This document shows positions 14,886-22,393 of a stretch of DNA of 23,005 nucleotides, one piece after another (position 1 is the first letter of the stretch; each line of letters starts with the position of its first letter). The stretch is from CAZZEX01 sp964653285 (lineage in GTDB: Bacteria > Chloroflexota > Anaerolineae > B4-G1), in contig CAZZEX010000079.1 of the NCBI GenBank assembly GCA_964653285.1, forward strand, positions 1 to 23,005. The letters run 5' to 3'. The notes under the pieces were generated by a model. The model saw only the letters and a list, made by a program, of their open reading frames with translations. It was not told where the DNA came from and made no database searches. Position numbers and translations under genes: made by a program.

Positions 14886-17671
14886 TATTGCTGGCTCTGG
14901 CGCTGGCCCTCGTCGCGGCGGCCCCCTTCCTCACCCGGCCCGGTCTCCCGCGTGACACGGACGCCGAACTTCACGTCTATCGCGCCGCCGAGTTGGGCCA
15001 CACCGTCCGCGCTGGCGTCTTCTATCCGCGCTGGGCCCCCGATCTCTACTACGGCTACGGCTATCCGATCTTCAACTACTATGCCCCGCTGACCTACTAC
15101 CTGGCCAACCTGTTCGACCTGCTGCCGGGCGTGGACATCGTAGGTGGGGTTAAGGCAGTGTTCGTCCTGGGCTTCCTCCTTGCTTCGTTGGGCACCTACC
15201 TGCTGGGGTGCGCGCTCTTCGGTCCTGCGGCGGGTGTGCTGGCCGCTGCCTCCTATACTTTTGCCCCTTACATCGTCTTCATTGACCCCCACGCCCGTGG
15301 TGACCTGGCGGAGCACTTCGCCTTATGTCTGCTCCCACTTGCCTTCTATGCCTTCCATCGCCTGGTGAGTGGGGTGGGGGGGCGAGGGGCGCTGCTGGGC
15401 AGCGTATTGACACTGGCCGCGCTCGTGTTCAGTCATAACCTGCTCGGCCTGGTAGCCAGCGGCCTGCTGTTGGCCTATTGGGTGTGGGAAGTCGTGTGCC
15501 GGGCGGCTTCCCATAGCCGTAGTCGGGCAGGGTGGGGGGGGCTACCGTTTATCTTGGCGGCAGCCATCATCGCCTTCTTTTGGCTTCCAGCGTTGTTAGA
15601 GCGCGGTGTCATCAAGCTCGACGTCGTCGGCCCAGGCCACTTCGACTTTCGCGCACACTTCCTTTCGCTGGGTGAATTGCTGGCTCCCTCGCGTGTGCTC
15701 GACCTGGGCGCGGCAGCCCCGCGCTACCGGTCCAACCTGGGCCTGGCCCAGTGGCTGTTGGCCCTCCCAGCGCTGGGCGCGCTTCTGCGCTTGGCGACCC
15801 GCAGACTCCCTGACCGAGCCCCTCCCACACCACTCTCACATCCCCACACCCCCACACCTCCACACCCCCATACCTCTTTGCTCTACTTCCTCCTGGCCGG
15901 GCTTGGGCTGGTCTTCCTGATGCTGCCCGCCTCTACTCCCATTTGGGAGCACGTTCCGTGGATGGCGTATCTCCAATTCCCGTGGCGGCTGCTGGGACCG
16001 GCCAACCTGATGCTGGCGGTGTGTGCTGCGGGCGGTGCCGCCCTGCTGCCTGCCAGCCGCTGGCGGAGTCCGGTGCTGGCCGTTACCCTCGTCACCATCC
16101 TGCTGTTGGCCCTCCCAGTGCTCTACCCGCCCATGTGGGCCCCTGACTTCGGCCCCACCGCACCCCGGGACATTATTGACTGGGAACTGCACAGCCGGGC
16201 GCTCGGCACGACCTCGACAGGCGACTTCGTGCCAGTGGAGGCCGCCATGGTGCCGATGTATCCTGAGGGCACGCTCGTCGAGTCCTATTGGCGTCCCGGC
16301 CCGGTGGACAGAGTCAATCGCGCCACCCTGCCCGATGGTGCCGGAGTCGAAATCGTCGAACACGGACCGCTCCACGACCGCTTCGCCGTCTCTACGCCCA
16401 CAGAGTTTGTCTTGCGCCTGTTCACTTTCTACTTCCCCGGCTGGCGAGCGACCGTGGATGGCCAGGAGGTCGAGATTGAGGTGGCCGGTCCCGAGGGCTT
16501 CATCACTCTGTGGGTGCCCGAGGGCGAGCACGAGGTGCTGGTGCGCTTCGGAGACACACCGCCACGCACGGCGGGCTGGGTCATCTCAGCGGCCGGCCTG
16601 GTCATCCTTATCGTAGCGCTGATACGGATGCCTGCTGCTCGTGTCCGCAATTCGCAATTCGCAATTCGCAATTCGCAATTCGCATGGTTAGGTGGGGCAC
16701 TTCTTCTCTTCATAATTCTCAAGAGTGCGGTGATAGACCCGCACGACGATTGGCTGCGCTACACCTCGCCGCCAGGCCAGGCGTGGGCCGCCCAATGCGA
16801 GCAGCGGGCCGGTTTTGTGGGCGGCAGTGGACAGATTGAACTTCTGGGCTACGACCTGCCCCGGCCGCGCGTCCGTTCTGGCGAGACGTTCCCGGTTGTC
16901 CTCTACTGGCACGCCCTGGCCCCTCTGGACGTGAACTACCAGACTTTCGTGCACCTGGCTCGCCCGCTATATATCCTGTGGGGTCAGGAGGATCACCTTA
17001 ACCCAGGTGGTCTGCCGACGAAGCGCTGGCCGCTCGACAAGTACGTGTGGGACGAGTACGAGATCCGCGTCCTGCCGGGGACGCCGCCGGGGGAGTACGT
17101 GCTCAACGTGGGGCTCTACTCGATGGCCGGAGGCTACCGCTTACAGCGGTACGACGAGAGGAGGCCGGGCATTGGGGATAGCATCGTGATCGCCTCACTG
17201 GAGGTAAAACGCCCCCGCCGTCAGCCCCGACCGGCCGAACTGGACATGACGTGTGAAGTGATGGTGGCCTTCCCGGAGGGCGGCGTAACACTCCTGGGAT
17301 ATGCCCGGCCTCACGATCAGGTGACGCTGCCAGGCGGATGTCCCATCACGCTCTTCTGGCGTGCCGATCGTGACCACCCCACTGCACGTACCCGTGACCT
17401 GGTGTTGCTGGACACCGAGGGGCAAGAAGTGTGGCGGCTTTCGGGAGCCCTGGTGGACGGCGCCTATCCCCTCGAGGTATGGCAGGCTGGTGAGGTCGTG
17501 CGCGACCCCCTCCTGCTTGTCTCGGCGCAAGTGCCCGATCTGAAGGCGGGCGTGTACCACTTTGGCGTGACGGTGAGTGCAGACGGGCCTCTGAACCCTG
17601 AGGGCTCGAGCGACGCCTTCGTGCCTCTGGGCACCGTGGAGTTCCTCGTGGAGGAGAGAGCAGAGGAGTGA
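14831..17671 (+). CDS. Large multi-pass membrane protein, 6-pyruvoyl-tetrahydropterin synthase-related (PTPS_related) family
   Basis: A 946-residue protein. Residues 1-430 hold many membrane segments, and the first outside loop carries RDTDAELHVYRAAELG and FYPRWAPDLYYGYGYPIF (about 41-75), the hallmark of this family. Despite the name it is not a pterin enzyme; its GT-C-like layout suggests cell-surface polymer or lipid glycan transfer. Residues 440-575 form an extracellular beta domain, two membrane segments follow at about 578-597 and 618-634, and a second beta-rich domain fills 650-946. Three simple-sequence tracts lie in frame: the 5' repeat, a CA-rich stretch (residues 333-351) and a CGCAATT heptamer array (606-618). 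No Shine-Dalgarno is obvious for ATG 14831 or ATG 14849, so the start is uncertain. It lies 54 bases after sucD and convergent to the S1 gene. Confidence 0.8.
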   Translation: MFAYRPMASGYRLAALGYVLLALALALVAAAPFLTRPGLPRDTDAELHVYRAAELGHTVRAGVFYPRWAPDLYYGYGYPIFNYYAPLTYYLANLFDLLPGVDIVGGVKAVFVLGFLLASLGTYLLGCALFGPAAGVLAAASYTFAPYIVFIDPHARGDLAEHFALCLLPLAFYAFHRLVSGVGGRGALLGSVLTLAALVFSHNLLGLVASGLLLAYWVWEVVCRAASHSRSRAGWGGLPFILAAAIIAFFWLPALLERGVIKLDVVGPGHFDFRAHFLSLGELLAPSRVLDLGAAAPRYRSNLGLAQWLLALPALGALLRLATRRLPDRAPPTPLSHPHTPTPPHPHTSLLYFLLAGLGLVFLMLPASTPIWEHVPWMAYLQFPWRLLGPANLMLAVCAAGGAALLPASRWRSPVLAVTLVTILLLALPVLYPPMWAPDFGPTAPRDIIDWELHSRALGTTSTGDFVPVEAAMVPMYPEGTLVESYWRPGPVDRVNRATLPDGAGVEIVEHGPLHDRFAVSTPTEFVLRLFTFYFPGWRATVDGQEVEIEVAGPEGFITLWVPEGEHEVLVRFGDTPPRTAGWVISAAGLVILIVALIRMPAARVRNSQFAIRNSQFAWLGGALLLFIILKSAVIDPHDDWLRYTSPPGQAWAAQCEQRAGFVGGSGQIELLGYDLPRPRVRSGETFPVVLYWHALAPLDVNYQTFVHLARPLYILWGQEDHLNPGGLPTKRWPLDKYVWDEYEIRVLPGTPPGEYVLNVGLYSMAGGYRLQRYDERRPGIGDSIVIASLEVKRPRRQPRPAELDMTCEVMVAFPEGGVTLLGYARPHDQVTLPGGCPITLFWRADRDHPTARTRDLVLLDTEGQEVWRLSGALVDGAYPLEVWQAGEVVRDPLLLVSAQVPDLKAGVYHFGVTVSADGPLNPEGSSDAFVPLGTVEFLVEERAEE
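15828..15881. repeat. In-frame CA-rich simple repeat within the membrane protein gene
   Basis: The run of CCCACACC/CCACACCTCC-type words encodes a Pro/His/Thr-rich stretch (residues 333-351). It sits between a charged cytoplasmic-type loop and the next membrane segment. It is unlike the surrounding codon pattern and looks like an expanded or inserted simple repeat. Confidence 0.75.
16646..16684. repeat. Heptanucleotide tandem repeat, CGCAATT x5.6, inside the membrane protein gene
   Basis: Five exact copies of CGCAATT run from 16646 to 16680, followed by CGCA. Since 7 is not a multiple of 3, three units encode the seven-residue period NSQFAIR, and loss or gain of one unit would shift the frame. 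The tract lies in the loop between two membrane segments, before the last 310 residues. Confidence 0.95.
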
Positions 17672-17701
17672 CATCCAACCCAGCGCAACTACCCAGCCCT
17701 C

Positions 17702-17735
17702 GTCATTCTGAGCGACCGAAGGGAGCGAAGAATCT
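17702..17735. repeat. GTCATTCTGAGCGA-type short palindromic repeat
   Basis: GTCATTCTGAGCGACCGAAG followed by GGAGCGAAGAATCT resembles a short repeat recurrent in intergenic regions of several bacterial phyla. It lies between the convergent membrane protein and S1 genes. Only one copy is in the window, so the family assignment is from memory. Confidence 0.4.
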
Positions 17736-17763
17736 CTGTTTCGGTAGCACCATGTGGCGCGGG

Positions 17764-17790
17764 CAGCGCCGTCTGTTCACGGCGGCGCTG
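17764..17790. terminator. GC hairpin in the convergent intergenic region
   Basis: CAGCGCCG (17764-17771) pairs with CGGCGCTG (17783-17790) around an 11-base loop. It sits 93 bases after the membrane protein stop and 43 bases beyond the S1 gene stop. It lacks a T-run, so it is only a candidate bidirectional terminator. Confidence 0.4.
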
Positions 17791-17820
17791 GTTGGGCGGA
17801 GACGAACTGACCGCCACTGG

Positions 17821-17852
17821 TCGAGCAGCGCGTTATTTCAAGTGCTGCTCGA
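17821..17852 (-). terminator. 9-bp hairpin spanning the S1 gene stop codon
   Basis: TCGAGCAGC (17821-17829) and GCTGCTCGA (17844-17852) are perfect inverted repeats around a 14-base loop that contains the TAA stop of the S1 protein gene (17833-17835). No T-run follows on the minus strand. It may terminate transcription or protect the transcript end. Confidence 0.45.
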
Positions 17853-18531
17853 TTGTGCGTGCCAGGATGTCTTCCTGTTCAGAGAGGTCGAGTCTCTTGC
17901 GTTTCCTGTGGCGATGTCCGTGTTTTTGCTGTTGAGTCTGAGCGCGTTGGATTGCGATCTCCATCGTCGTCTTGGTCGGCTCCTCTTCAGAATCGTCCTC
18001 TATCTCCATCTCGTTGACGCCCATCATCGTCAGGTCAATACGCCGTTTCCGCCGGTCGAGTTTGAGAATACGCACTTGGACCTCTTCACCCACCTGCACC
18101 AGTTCCGACGGGTGAGGGACATAGCCAGTGGACATCTCCCGGACGTGCAGCAGGCCAGCTCGCTCAGCGCCGATGTCAACGAAAGCGCCGTAGGATTCGA
18201 TCCGCGTCACCGTACCGGTGTGAATCTGCTCCTCCTTCAACTCGTGCCAGTCCACTCTGGGAGGCTCGATCATCGTCAGGCCGATGCGACCTTTTTCCGA
18301 GTCCACTTTGGTGACCCACACGGTCACCTCGTCTCCCGCCTGAACTACGTCAGTCACACGATTGGCGCGCTCAGGGCAAAGTTGGGAAATGTGTACCAGC
18401 CCGTCGTATTTGAGACCGATATCTACCACCGCGCCATACAATTGGGTCTCCTTGACGACACCTTGCAGGCACATCTTGGGCTGCAGGTCAGTGATAGAGT
18501 GGGGCTGAATCTGTGCCAGTTCTTCCGTCAC
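17833..18531 (-). CDS. RNA-binding protein with two S1 domains
   Basis: A 232-residue protein. The first S1 domain covers about residues 17-88 (LQGVVKETQLYGAVVDIG, then DGLVHISQL). The second covers 102-170 (HTGTVTRIESYGAFVDIG, then AGLLHVREM and GEEVQVRILKLDRRKRRIDLTM-like sequence). Both keep the aromatic and glycine positions of the OB fold. A very charged C-terminal tail (174-232) has an acidic run, then a His/Arg/Lys stretch. It resembles short ribosomal-protein-S1 homologues such as YugI/GSP13-like or RpsA fragments, expected to bind mRNA or ribosomes. The start is a GTG at 18531 with GAGGAG six bases upstream. It has its own consensus promoter (18580-18607), separate from the smpB unit behind it. 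The longer plus-strand frame across this region is a shadow. Confidence 0.88.
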   Translation of the reverse strand: MTEELAQIQPHSITDLQPKMCLQGVVKETQLYGAVVDIGLKYDGLVHISQLCPERANRVTDVVQAGDEVTVWVTKVDSEKGRIGLTMIEPPRVDWHELKEEQIHTGTVTRIESYGAFVDIGAERAGLLHVREMSTGYVPHPSELVQVGEEVQVRILKLDRRKRRIDLTMMGVNEMEIEDDSEEEPTKTTMEIAIQRAQTQQQKHGHRHRKRKRLDLSEQEDILARTIEQHLK

Positions 18532-18579
18532 GTGATACTCCTCTCAGTAAGATAAGAATGGTAAGGGTGTTTGTTGGGG

Positions 18580-18607
18580 ATTATAATCCAGTACCCAGAA
18601 GTGTCAA
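18580..18607 (-). promoter_or_regulatory. Promoter of the S1-domain protein gene
   Basis: On the minus strand TTGACA (18607-18602) and TATAAT (18585-18580), both perfect consensus, are separated by 16 bases. The predicted start near 18573 leaves a leader of about 42 bases to the GTG at 18531. Confidence 0.8.
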
Positions 18608-18616
18608 GTTCCTATT

Positions 18617-18699
18617 CTTCGCATAGTCATTACGTGCCTCCACAATAGCCTGATCCCCTCCATTCTTTTCCCCGGAACTAACAATAGGCTATGCGAAGG
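18617..18699. repeat. Palindromic element with perfect 10-bp ends, copy 2
   Basis: CTTCGCATAG at 18617-18626 is the exact reverse complement of CTATGCGAAG at 18689-18698. A related, more decayed sequence lies at 693-767. The element sits directly upstream of the S1 gene promoter. It has no coding capacity. Confidence 0.55.
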
Positions 18700-18724
18700 C
18701 AGAACGGTTGGAACGTATCCTTTA

Positions 18725-18790
18725 GGACGCAGATTAACGCTGATCCACGCTGATCTTTAATTTTATCTTTATCTGCGAAAATCTGCGTCC
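18725..18790. repeat. 66-bp palindromic repeat, GGACGCAGATT...AATCTGCGTCC
   Basis: Eleven perfect terminal bases pair (18725-18735 with 18780-18790), and 17 of the outer 20 pair overall. Inside, ACGCTGATC words repeat with a 10-base period, and the centre is AT-rich. It lies between smpB and the S1 gene. It resembles intergenic palindromes common in some Chloroflexota and related genomes; that comparison is from memory. Confidence 0.7.
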
Positions 18791-18836
18791 GATCTCGGGT
18801 TCGGCAGGGGGTCTGGGTAGTTTCGCTTTTCGCAGT

Positions 18837-19304
18837 TCAACGCCCCATTTTGTGTCGCTCCTTCAGCGCGCGGTCAACCTCCCGTTGAGCATCTCGCTTG
18901 GCAATCGCCTGCCGCTTGTCATACTTGCGCTTTCCCCGCGCCAATACGATCTCGACCTTGGCCCGGCCCTCCTTCAGATACAGCCGCAGGGGCACGATCG
19001 TATATCCACGCTCTTGCACACGAGAGATCAAGCGGTCGATCTCCCGGCGGTGGAGCAACAACTTGCGCGGACGGCGCGGCTCGTGACCATACCTCCCCGA
19101 CGGATCGTAAGGCGCGATGTGCACGTTCAACAGCCACAACTCCCCATCTCGAGGTTGTACGTATCCATCGCTCAGATTCACCCTGCCAGCGCGGATGGAC
19201 TTGATCTCCGTCCCCATCAGGACCAGACCGGCTTCGTGGCGATCTTCGAGGTGAAAATCGCGAGCGGCCTTACGGTTGGTGGCGATCACCCTGATACCTG
19301 ACAT
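18837..19304 (-). CDS. smpB: SsrA-binding protein SmpB
   Basis: A 155-residue RNA-binding protein that delivers tmRNA to stalled ribosomes for trans-translation. It has the family's core: VIATNRKAARDFHLED at the start, then GLVLMGTEIKSIRAGRVNLSDGYV, the PLRLYLKEGRAKVEIVLARG strand pair, and the basic KRKYDKRQAIAKRDAQREVDRAL tail needed in the decoding centre. The ATG at 19304 overlaps the protease stop as TGATG, with AGG six bases upstream. A GTG one codon earlier is possible. It is the last gene of a three-gene minus unit after two S41 proteases. No tmRNA gene is visible in the 305 bases downstream. Confidence 0.97.
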   Translation of the reverse strand: MSGIRVIATNRKAARDFHLEDRHEAGLVLMGTEIKSIRAGRVNLSDGYVQPRDGELWLLNVHIAPYDPSGRYGHEPRRPRKLLLHRREIDRLISRVQERGYTIVPLRLYLKEGRAKVEIVLARGKRKYDKRQAIAKRDAQREVDRALKERHKMGR

Positions 19305-20608
19305 CACTCACCTGTGAGAAGGTACTCAACGGCCCGTTCCAATTGAGGATCAGCGTTCGGTTCCACGTCCTCCTCAGGCCACGGGACCTCAATGTCAGGT
19401 GTGATCCCCTGGCCGTGAATGGCCCGGTCGTTGGGCGTGAACCATAGAGCGGCAGTCACCCGTAACTCGGAGCCATCGCTGAGAGTAAAGACTTGCTGCA
19501 CTGACCCTTTGCCGAAGGTAGTCTCTCCGAGTATGACAGCCCGTTCCCAGTCCTGCAACGCGCCAGCCACGATCTCCGACGCGCTGGCGCTCCCCCGGTC
19601 CACCAGCACGACCAGCGGGACATCTTCTCCCACGTCCCCGGGGTGGGCCTCAAATGCGTACTCACGACCATCGCTCCAGCGCTCAATGACGATCACCCCA
19701 TCGTCGAGGAACAGGTCCGCGACCTCCACAGCCTGTTCCAACCAGCCACCCGGATTCTGACGCAGGTCGAAGACGATCCCTTGCGGTTCCTGAGATAAGA
19801 GTTCCTTCAGGCCTCCCTCCACCCGCCCGGTGGCCGTCGCGCTGAATTCGTGCAGTCTGATGTAACCGACACCATCGTCACGCATCTCCACCTTGACGAT
19901 GGGGATCTCGATACGCGCGCGGGTGACGGTGACCTCAAACGGCCCTGATACCTCCTCCCGCTCAATCAGTAGCGTGACCTCAGTGCCGGCCGGGCCGCGA
20001 ATCAAGCCGATGGCCTCGTAGATCGTGCTCCCGACGATGGAGACGCCATCCACTTCCAAGACGTGGTCGCTCGCCAGCAACCCCGCCTTCTCGGCCGGCC
20101 CTCCCTCGAAAGTCTCCACGATCTCCAGGTTGCCCTCCTCATCCATACCCACGAACGCACCGATGCCCTCGAACTCGCCGGTGGCGTCCTCGGCCATGAT
20201 GGCTGCCACGTTGGGCTCTATAAAGGCGGTGTACTCGTCGTCCAGCGTGCCCAGCATCCCCTTGATGGCAGCGTAAGCCACCTCCTGCACGTCCGGCAGT
20301 TCGCCGTAGAAGTTGCGCTGCACCAGGTCCCACACCTCCCAGAAGAGTTGGAAGGTTTCCTCATCCTCGTTCGCTGGTGAGGGAATCGGCACAGGCGTCG
20401 GCGTGGGTGCGTTCCCTCCCTCCGCCTCCCCTGGTGAGACAGACGACGGAGTGGCCGTCTGAGCAGCCGCTGGACCCATCGGCAGCACGTTGCTCCTGGC
20501 CAACAGGTAAGCCGAACCGAAGCCAGCGAGGAACACGGTCGCTGTAAGTGCCAGCAGGACTGTACCCACGAGCACAAACTTGATCACGTTGCGCAGAGTG
20601 CTATCCAT
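19304..20608 (-). CDS. S41-family C-terminal processing protease (CtpA/Prc-like), first copy next to smpB
   Basis: A 434-residue membrane-anchored serine protease. A membrane segment at 9-32 is followed by a Pro/Thr/Ser-rich linker (50-80), a helical region, a PDZ domain at about 145-230 and the S41 catalytic core at 235-415. The Ser-Lys dyad is S342 in GSASASEIVAGALQD and K367 in TFGKGSVQQ. Their 25-residue spacing matches S430 and K455 of E. coli Prc. DLRQNPGGWL at 281-290 is typical. The topology places the protease outside the membrane. GGAGGAG lies seven bases before the ATG. It is 16 bases downstream of a paralogous S41 gene and overlaps smpB by the TGATG junction. Its substrates are unknown; the family trims C-termini, often after PDZ recognition of nonpolar tails. 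Confidence 0.95.
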   Translation of the reverse strand: MDSTLRNVIKFVLVGTVLLALTATVFLAGFGSAYLLARSNVLPMGPAAAQTATPSSVSPGEAEGGNAPTPTPVPIPSPANEDEETFQLFWEVWDLVQRNFYGELPDVQEVAYAAIKGMLGTLDDEYTAFIEPNVAAIMAEDATGEFEGIGAFVGMDEEGNLEIVETFEGGPAEKAGLLASDHVLEVDGVSIVGSTIYEAIGLIRGPAGTEVTLLIEREEVSGPFEVTVTRARIEIPIVKVEMRDDGVGYIRLHEFSATATGRVEGGLKELLSQEPQGIVFDLRQNPGGWLEQAVEVADLFLDDGVIVIERWSDGREYAFEAHPGDVGEDVPLVVLVDRGSASASEIVAGALQDWERAVILGETTFGKGSVQQVFTLSDGSELRVTAALWFTPNDRAIHGQGITPDIEVPWPEEDVEPNADPQLERAVEYLLTGE

Positions 20609-20624
20609 TTACCAACTCCTCCGA

Positions 20625-21797
20625 CTAATGCTGGGACTGCAGGTAGGCCACGGCACGGTCAAGCTGCCCGTCCTGCAGGCCACCGCCGCGCGGAACGTAG
20701 ACATCAGGTGTCAGACCCTGGCCCTCGATCCGATGCTGGTCAGGCGTCAACCAGATCGCCGAGGTAACGTGCAACGACGAGCCATCGGAGAGATCATAGA
20801 TCTGCTGCACCGACCCCTTGCCAAAAGTGGGTTCCCCGATCAGCGGGGCACGACCGTGGTCCTGCAGCGCGCCAGCGACGATCTCGGCTGCGCTCGCCGT
20901 CCCGCCATTGATCAACACAACCAGCGGGACGTCAATGGCGATGCCGCCCCCCTGTACCGGGAAGGGCCGCTCCTGGGCACCGCGGCGTAATTCGACCAGC
21001 ACAACACCGTCACGGAGGAACTGGCTGGCGGTGGCCACTGCTGGATCAATCAGCCCACCAGCGTCATCTCGCAAGTCCAGTACCAGGCCGGAAATCCCCC
21101 TCTGTTGCAGCGCCTGAAGGGCGGTCAGAACCTCTTCGCTGGTCCTCTCCGTGAAGCCCTCGACGTGGAGGTAGCCAACGTCAGGTGCCCGGTCGAGCAC
21201 GCGCCAGGTGACGGAGGGCACCTGGATCTCATCCCGAGTGATGGTGAGATCGAACTGTGGGGTGGGGGGGCGCGAAAGAGTGAGCGTTACGGGTGTACCC
21301 ACCTCGCCGTGGAGGCGGGCACGCACATTGTCCACAATCGTCTCGTCGGTAATCGCCTCGGCATCCACCGCCAGCAGGATGTCCTCTTCGCGCACCCCAG
21401 CGCGCTCGGCGGGGGAATCAGGGTACGGGGAGAGCAACATCCGGCCCTCCGCATCCCGCCACAGCGTGACGCCTATGCCGCCGAAGTACCCCCGCATCCG
21501 GTCCCGCTCCAGTTCGCGCGGCTGGGGCTCGACAAAGACGGTATAGGGGTCACTGAGCAGCGCCAGGGTCTCGTGGATGGCTCCGTAGGTGCGCTCACGT
21601 GGCGCAGGGAGTTCACCATAAAAGTATTGCTCTACCTGGTCCCACGCCTCCCAGAACACACCCAGGCGTTCTGGCTGGTCGACTTGCTCCAACTCATCCC
21701 ATAGCCGGTAGACACCGAACCCAGCCGTGTAGGCCAGGCAGAGGCAGACAAGAAGACCAGCGATCAACCGAGGAATACGCTGAGTTGAATTATACAT
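20625..21797 (-). CDS. S41-family C-terminal processing protease, second tandem copy
   Basis: A 390-residue paralogue of the downstream protease. A membrane anchor at 10-30 is followed without a long linker by the helical region, a PDZ domain (about 105-190) and the catalytic core. The dyad is S302 in GGTASAAEIVAGALQD and K327 in TFGKGSVQQ, again 25 apart, so it should be active. The conserved DLRDDAGGLIDP replaces the DLRQNPGG form. The ATG at 21797 has no clear Shine-Dalgarno, unlike its neighbour. It is the first gene of the protease-protease-smpB unit. The two copies differ in linker and PDZ sequence, suggesting an old duplication and possibly different tail preferences. Confidence 0.93.
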   Translation of the reverse strand: MYNSTQRIPRLIAGLLVCLCLAYTAGFGVYRLWDELEQVDQPERLGVFWEAWDQVEQYFYGELPAPRERTYGAIHETLALLSDPYTVFVEPQPRELERDRMRGYFGGIGVTLWRDAEGRMLLSPYPDSPAERAGVREEDILLAVDAEAITDETIVDNVRARLHGEVGTPVTLTLSRPPTPQFDLTITRDEIQVPSVTWRVLDRAPDVGYLHVEGFTERTSEEVLTALQALQQRGISGLVLDLRDDAGGLIDPAVATASQFLRDGVVLVELRRGAQERPFPVQGGGIAIDVPLVVLINGGTASAAEIVAGALQDHGRAPLIGEPTFGKGSVQQIYDLSDGSSLHVTSAIWLTPDQHRIEGQGLTPDVYVPRGGGLQDGQLDRAVAYLQSQH

Positions 21798-21852
21798 AAC
21801 AACGTGACATAACCACCACGGTCGTCCAGTTAAGACTCACCAGATGCCACGT

Positions 21853-21880
21853 ATTCTAACACAAAGCAGGGGGCGGGCAA
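21853..21880 (-). promoter_or_regulatory. Candidate promoter of the S41-S41-smpB unit
   Basis: On the minus strand TTGCCC (21880-21875) and TAGAAT (21858-21853) are 16 bases apart, placing a start near 21846 and a leader of about 49 bases. The match is fair, not consensus. Confidence 0.45.
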
Positions 21881-21954
21881 GTGTGGGGCTGAGAGAGAAT
21901 TTCGGAGCAGATCAACATTCGGTGTCCAACGTGCAAGTAGTGCAATACATCCTT

Positions 21955-22010
21955 ATTATGTCAACTAATTATGTCAACTAAAGGCTTAGAGAGCACTCAA
22001 GTTGACATAA
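21955..22010. promoter_or_regulatory. Three copies of an 11-bp TTATGTCAACT motif (two direct, one inverted)
   Basis: The 13-bp unit ATTATGTCAACTA repeats head to tail at 21955 and 21968. The inverse AGTTGACATAA lies at 22000-22010, so the second and third copies form an 11-bp inverted repeat with a 20-base loop. The stretch is AT-rich in a GC-rich region, about 100 bases upstream of the protease promoter candidate. It may be an operator cluster or a small protein-binding site; no function is shown. Confidence 0.5.
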
Positions 22011-22115
22011 GATATATAGTCAGAAGTTAATAGTTGGAAATAACAGTCGCCCCCCCCACCGCACATAACGCTCGCCGAACAGGTTGCTCAAAGTTCGCCA
22101 GGTAGGTATGCTCAA

Positions 22116-22132
22116 GGGGACGTGCCGTCCCC
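22116..22132. repeat. Short hairpin GGGGAC-GTGCC-GTCCCC
   Basis: A perfect 6-bp stem with a 5-base loop in the gene-poor tail, without a T-run. It is probably a dispersed palindrome rather than a terminator. Confidence 0.45.
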
Positions 22133-22219
22133 GTCTGTGGCGCTGAAGCATCACACTACTTGACCGGACCTTTACTTCACTTTCACTCCTCTTTTACCAC
22201 AGAGGATTACAATAGAAAT

Positions 22220-22318
22220 ATGTACTGGTATACCCGTCGCGTTCTGTTCGCCAAACTTGCCCTTGCCGCGCTGGCACTCCTATTGGCAGCCGTCATATAC
22301 TGCCTCGTCTCCCTTTAG
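22220..22318 (+). CDS. Possible 32-residue single-pass membrane microprotein
   Basis: An ATG at 22220 opens a 32-codon frame ending at TAG 22316-22318. Four of the first seven residues are aromatic or basic (MYWYTRR), then comes a hydrophobic run, ALAALALLLAAVIYCLVSL, long enough to cross a membrane once. Basic residues before the run fit a positive-inside orientation. AGAGGA lies about 13 bases upstream, too far for a strong site. It stands alone in a 1.2-kb stretch without other genes, just before a MITE-like element. The composition is what a real small membrane protein would show, but a frame this short can occur by chance. No family is recognised. Confidence 0.35.
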   Translation: MYWYTRRVLFAKLALAALALLLAAVIYCLVSL

Positions 22319-22393
22319 CCGCCCCCGCCACCGGCCCAGCACGGAGAGGTGCACTCCATCCTGGTTCTTAAATCACCCCGTATGGTCAGCTGT

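Noticed and set aside
17668..18555. Long open frame on the plus strand (295 codons)
   Set aside because: It is the antisense shadow of the two-S1-domain gene, which has clear domains, a ribosome site and a consensus promoter on the minus strand.
18556..18836. A tmRNA gene next to smpB
   Set aside because: No tRNA-Ala-like ends, tag frame or terminal CCA-type acceptor stem can be seen; the stretch consists of a promoter and two palindromic repeats.
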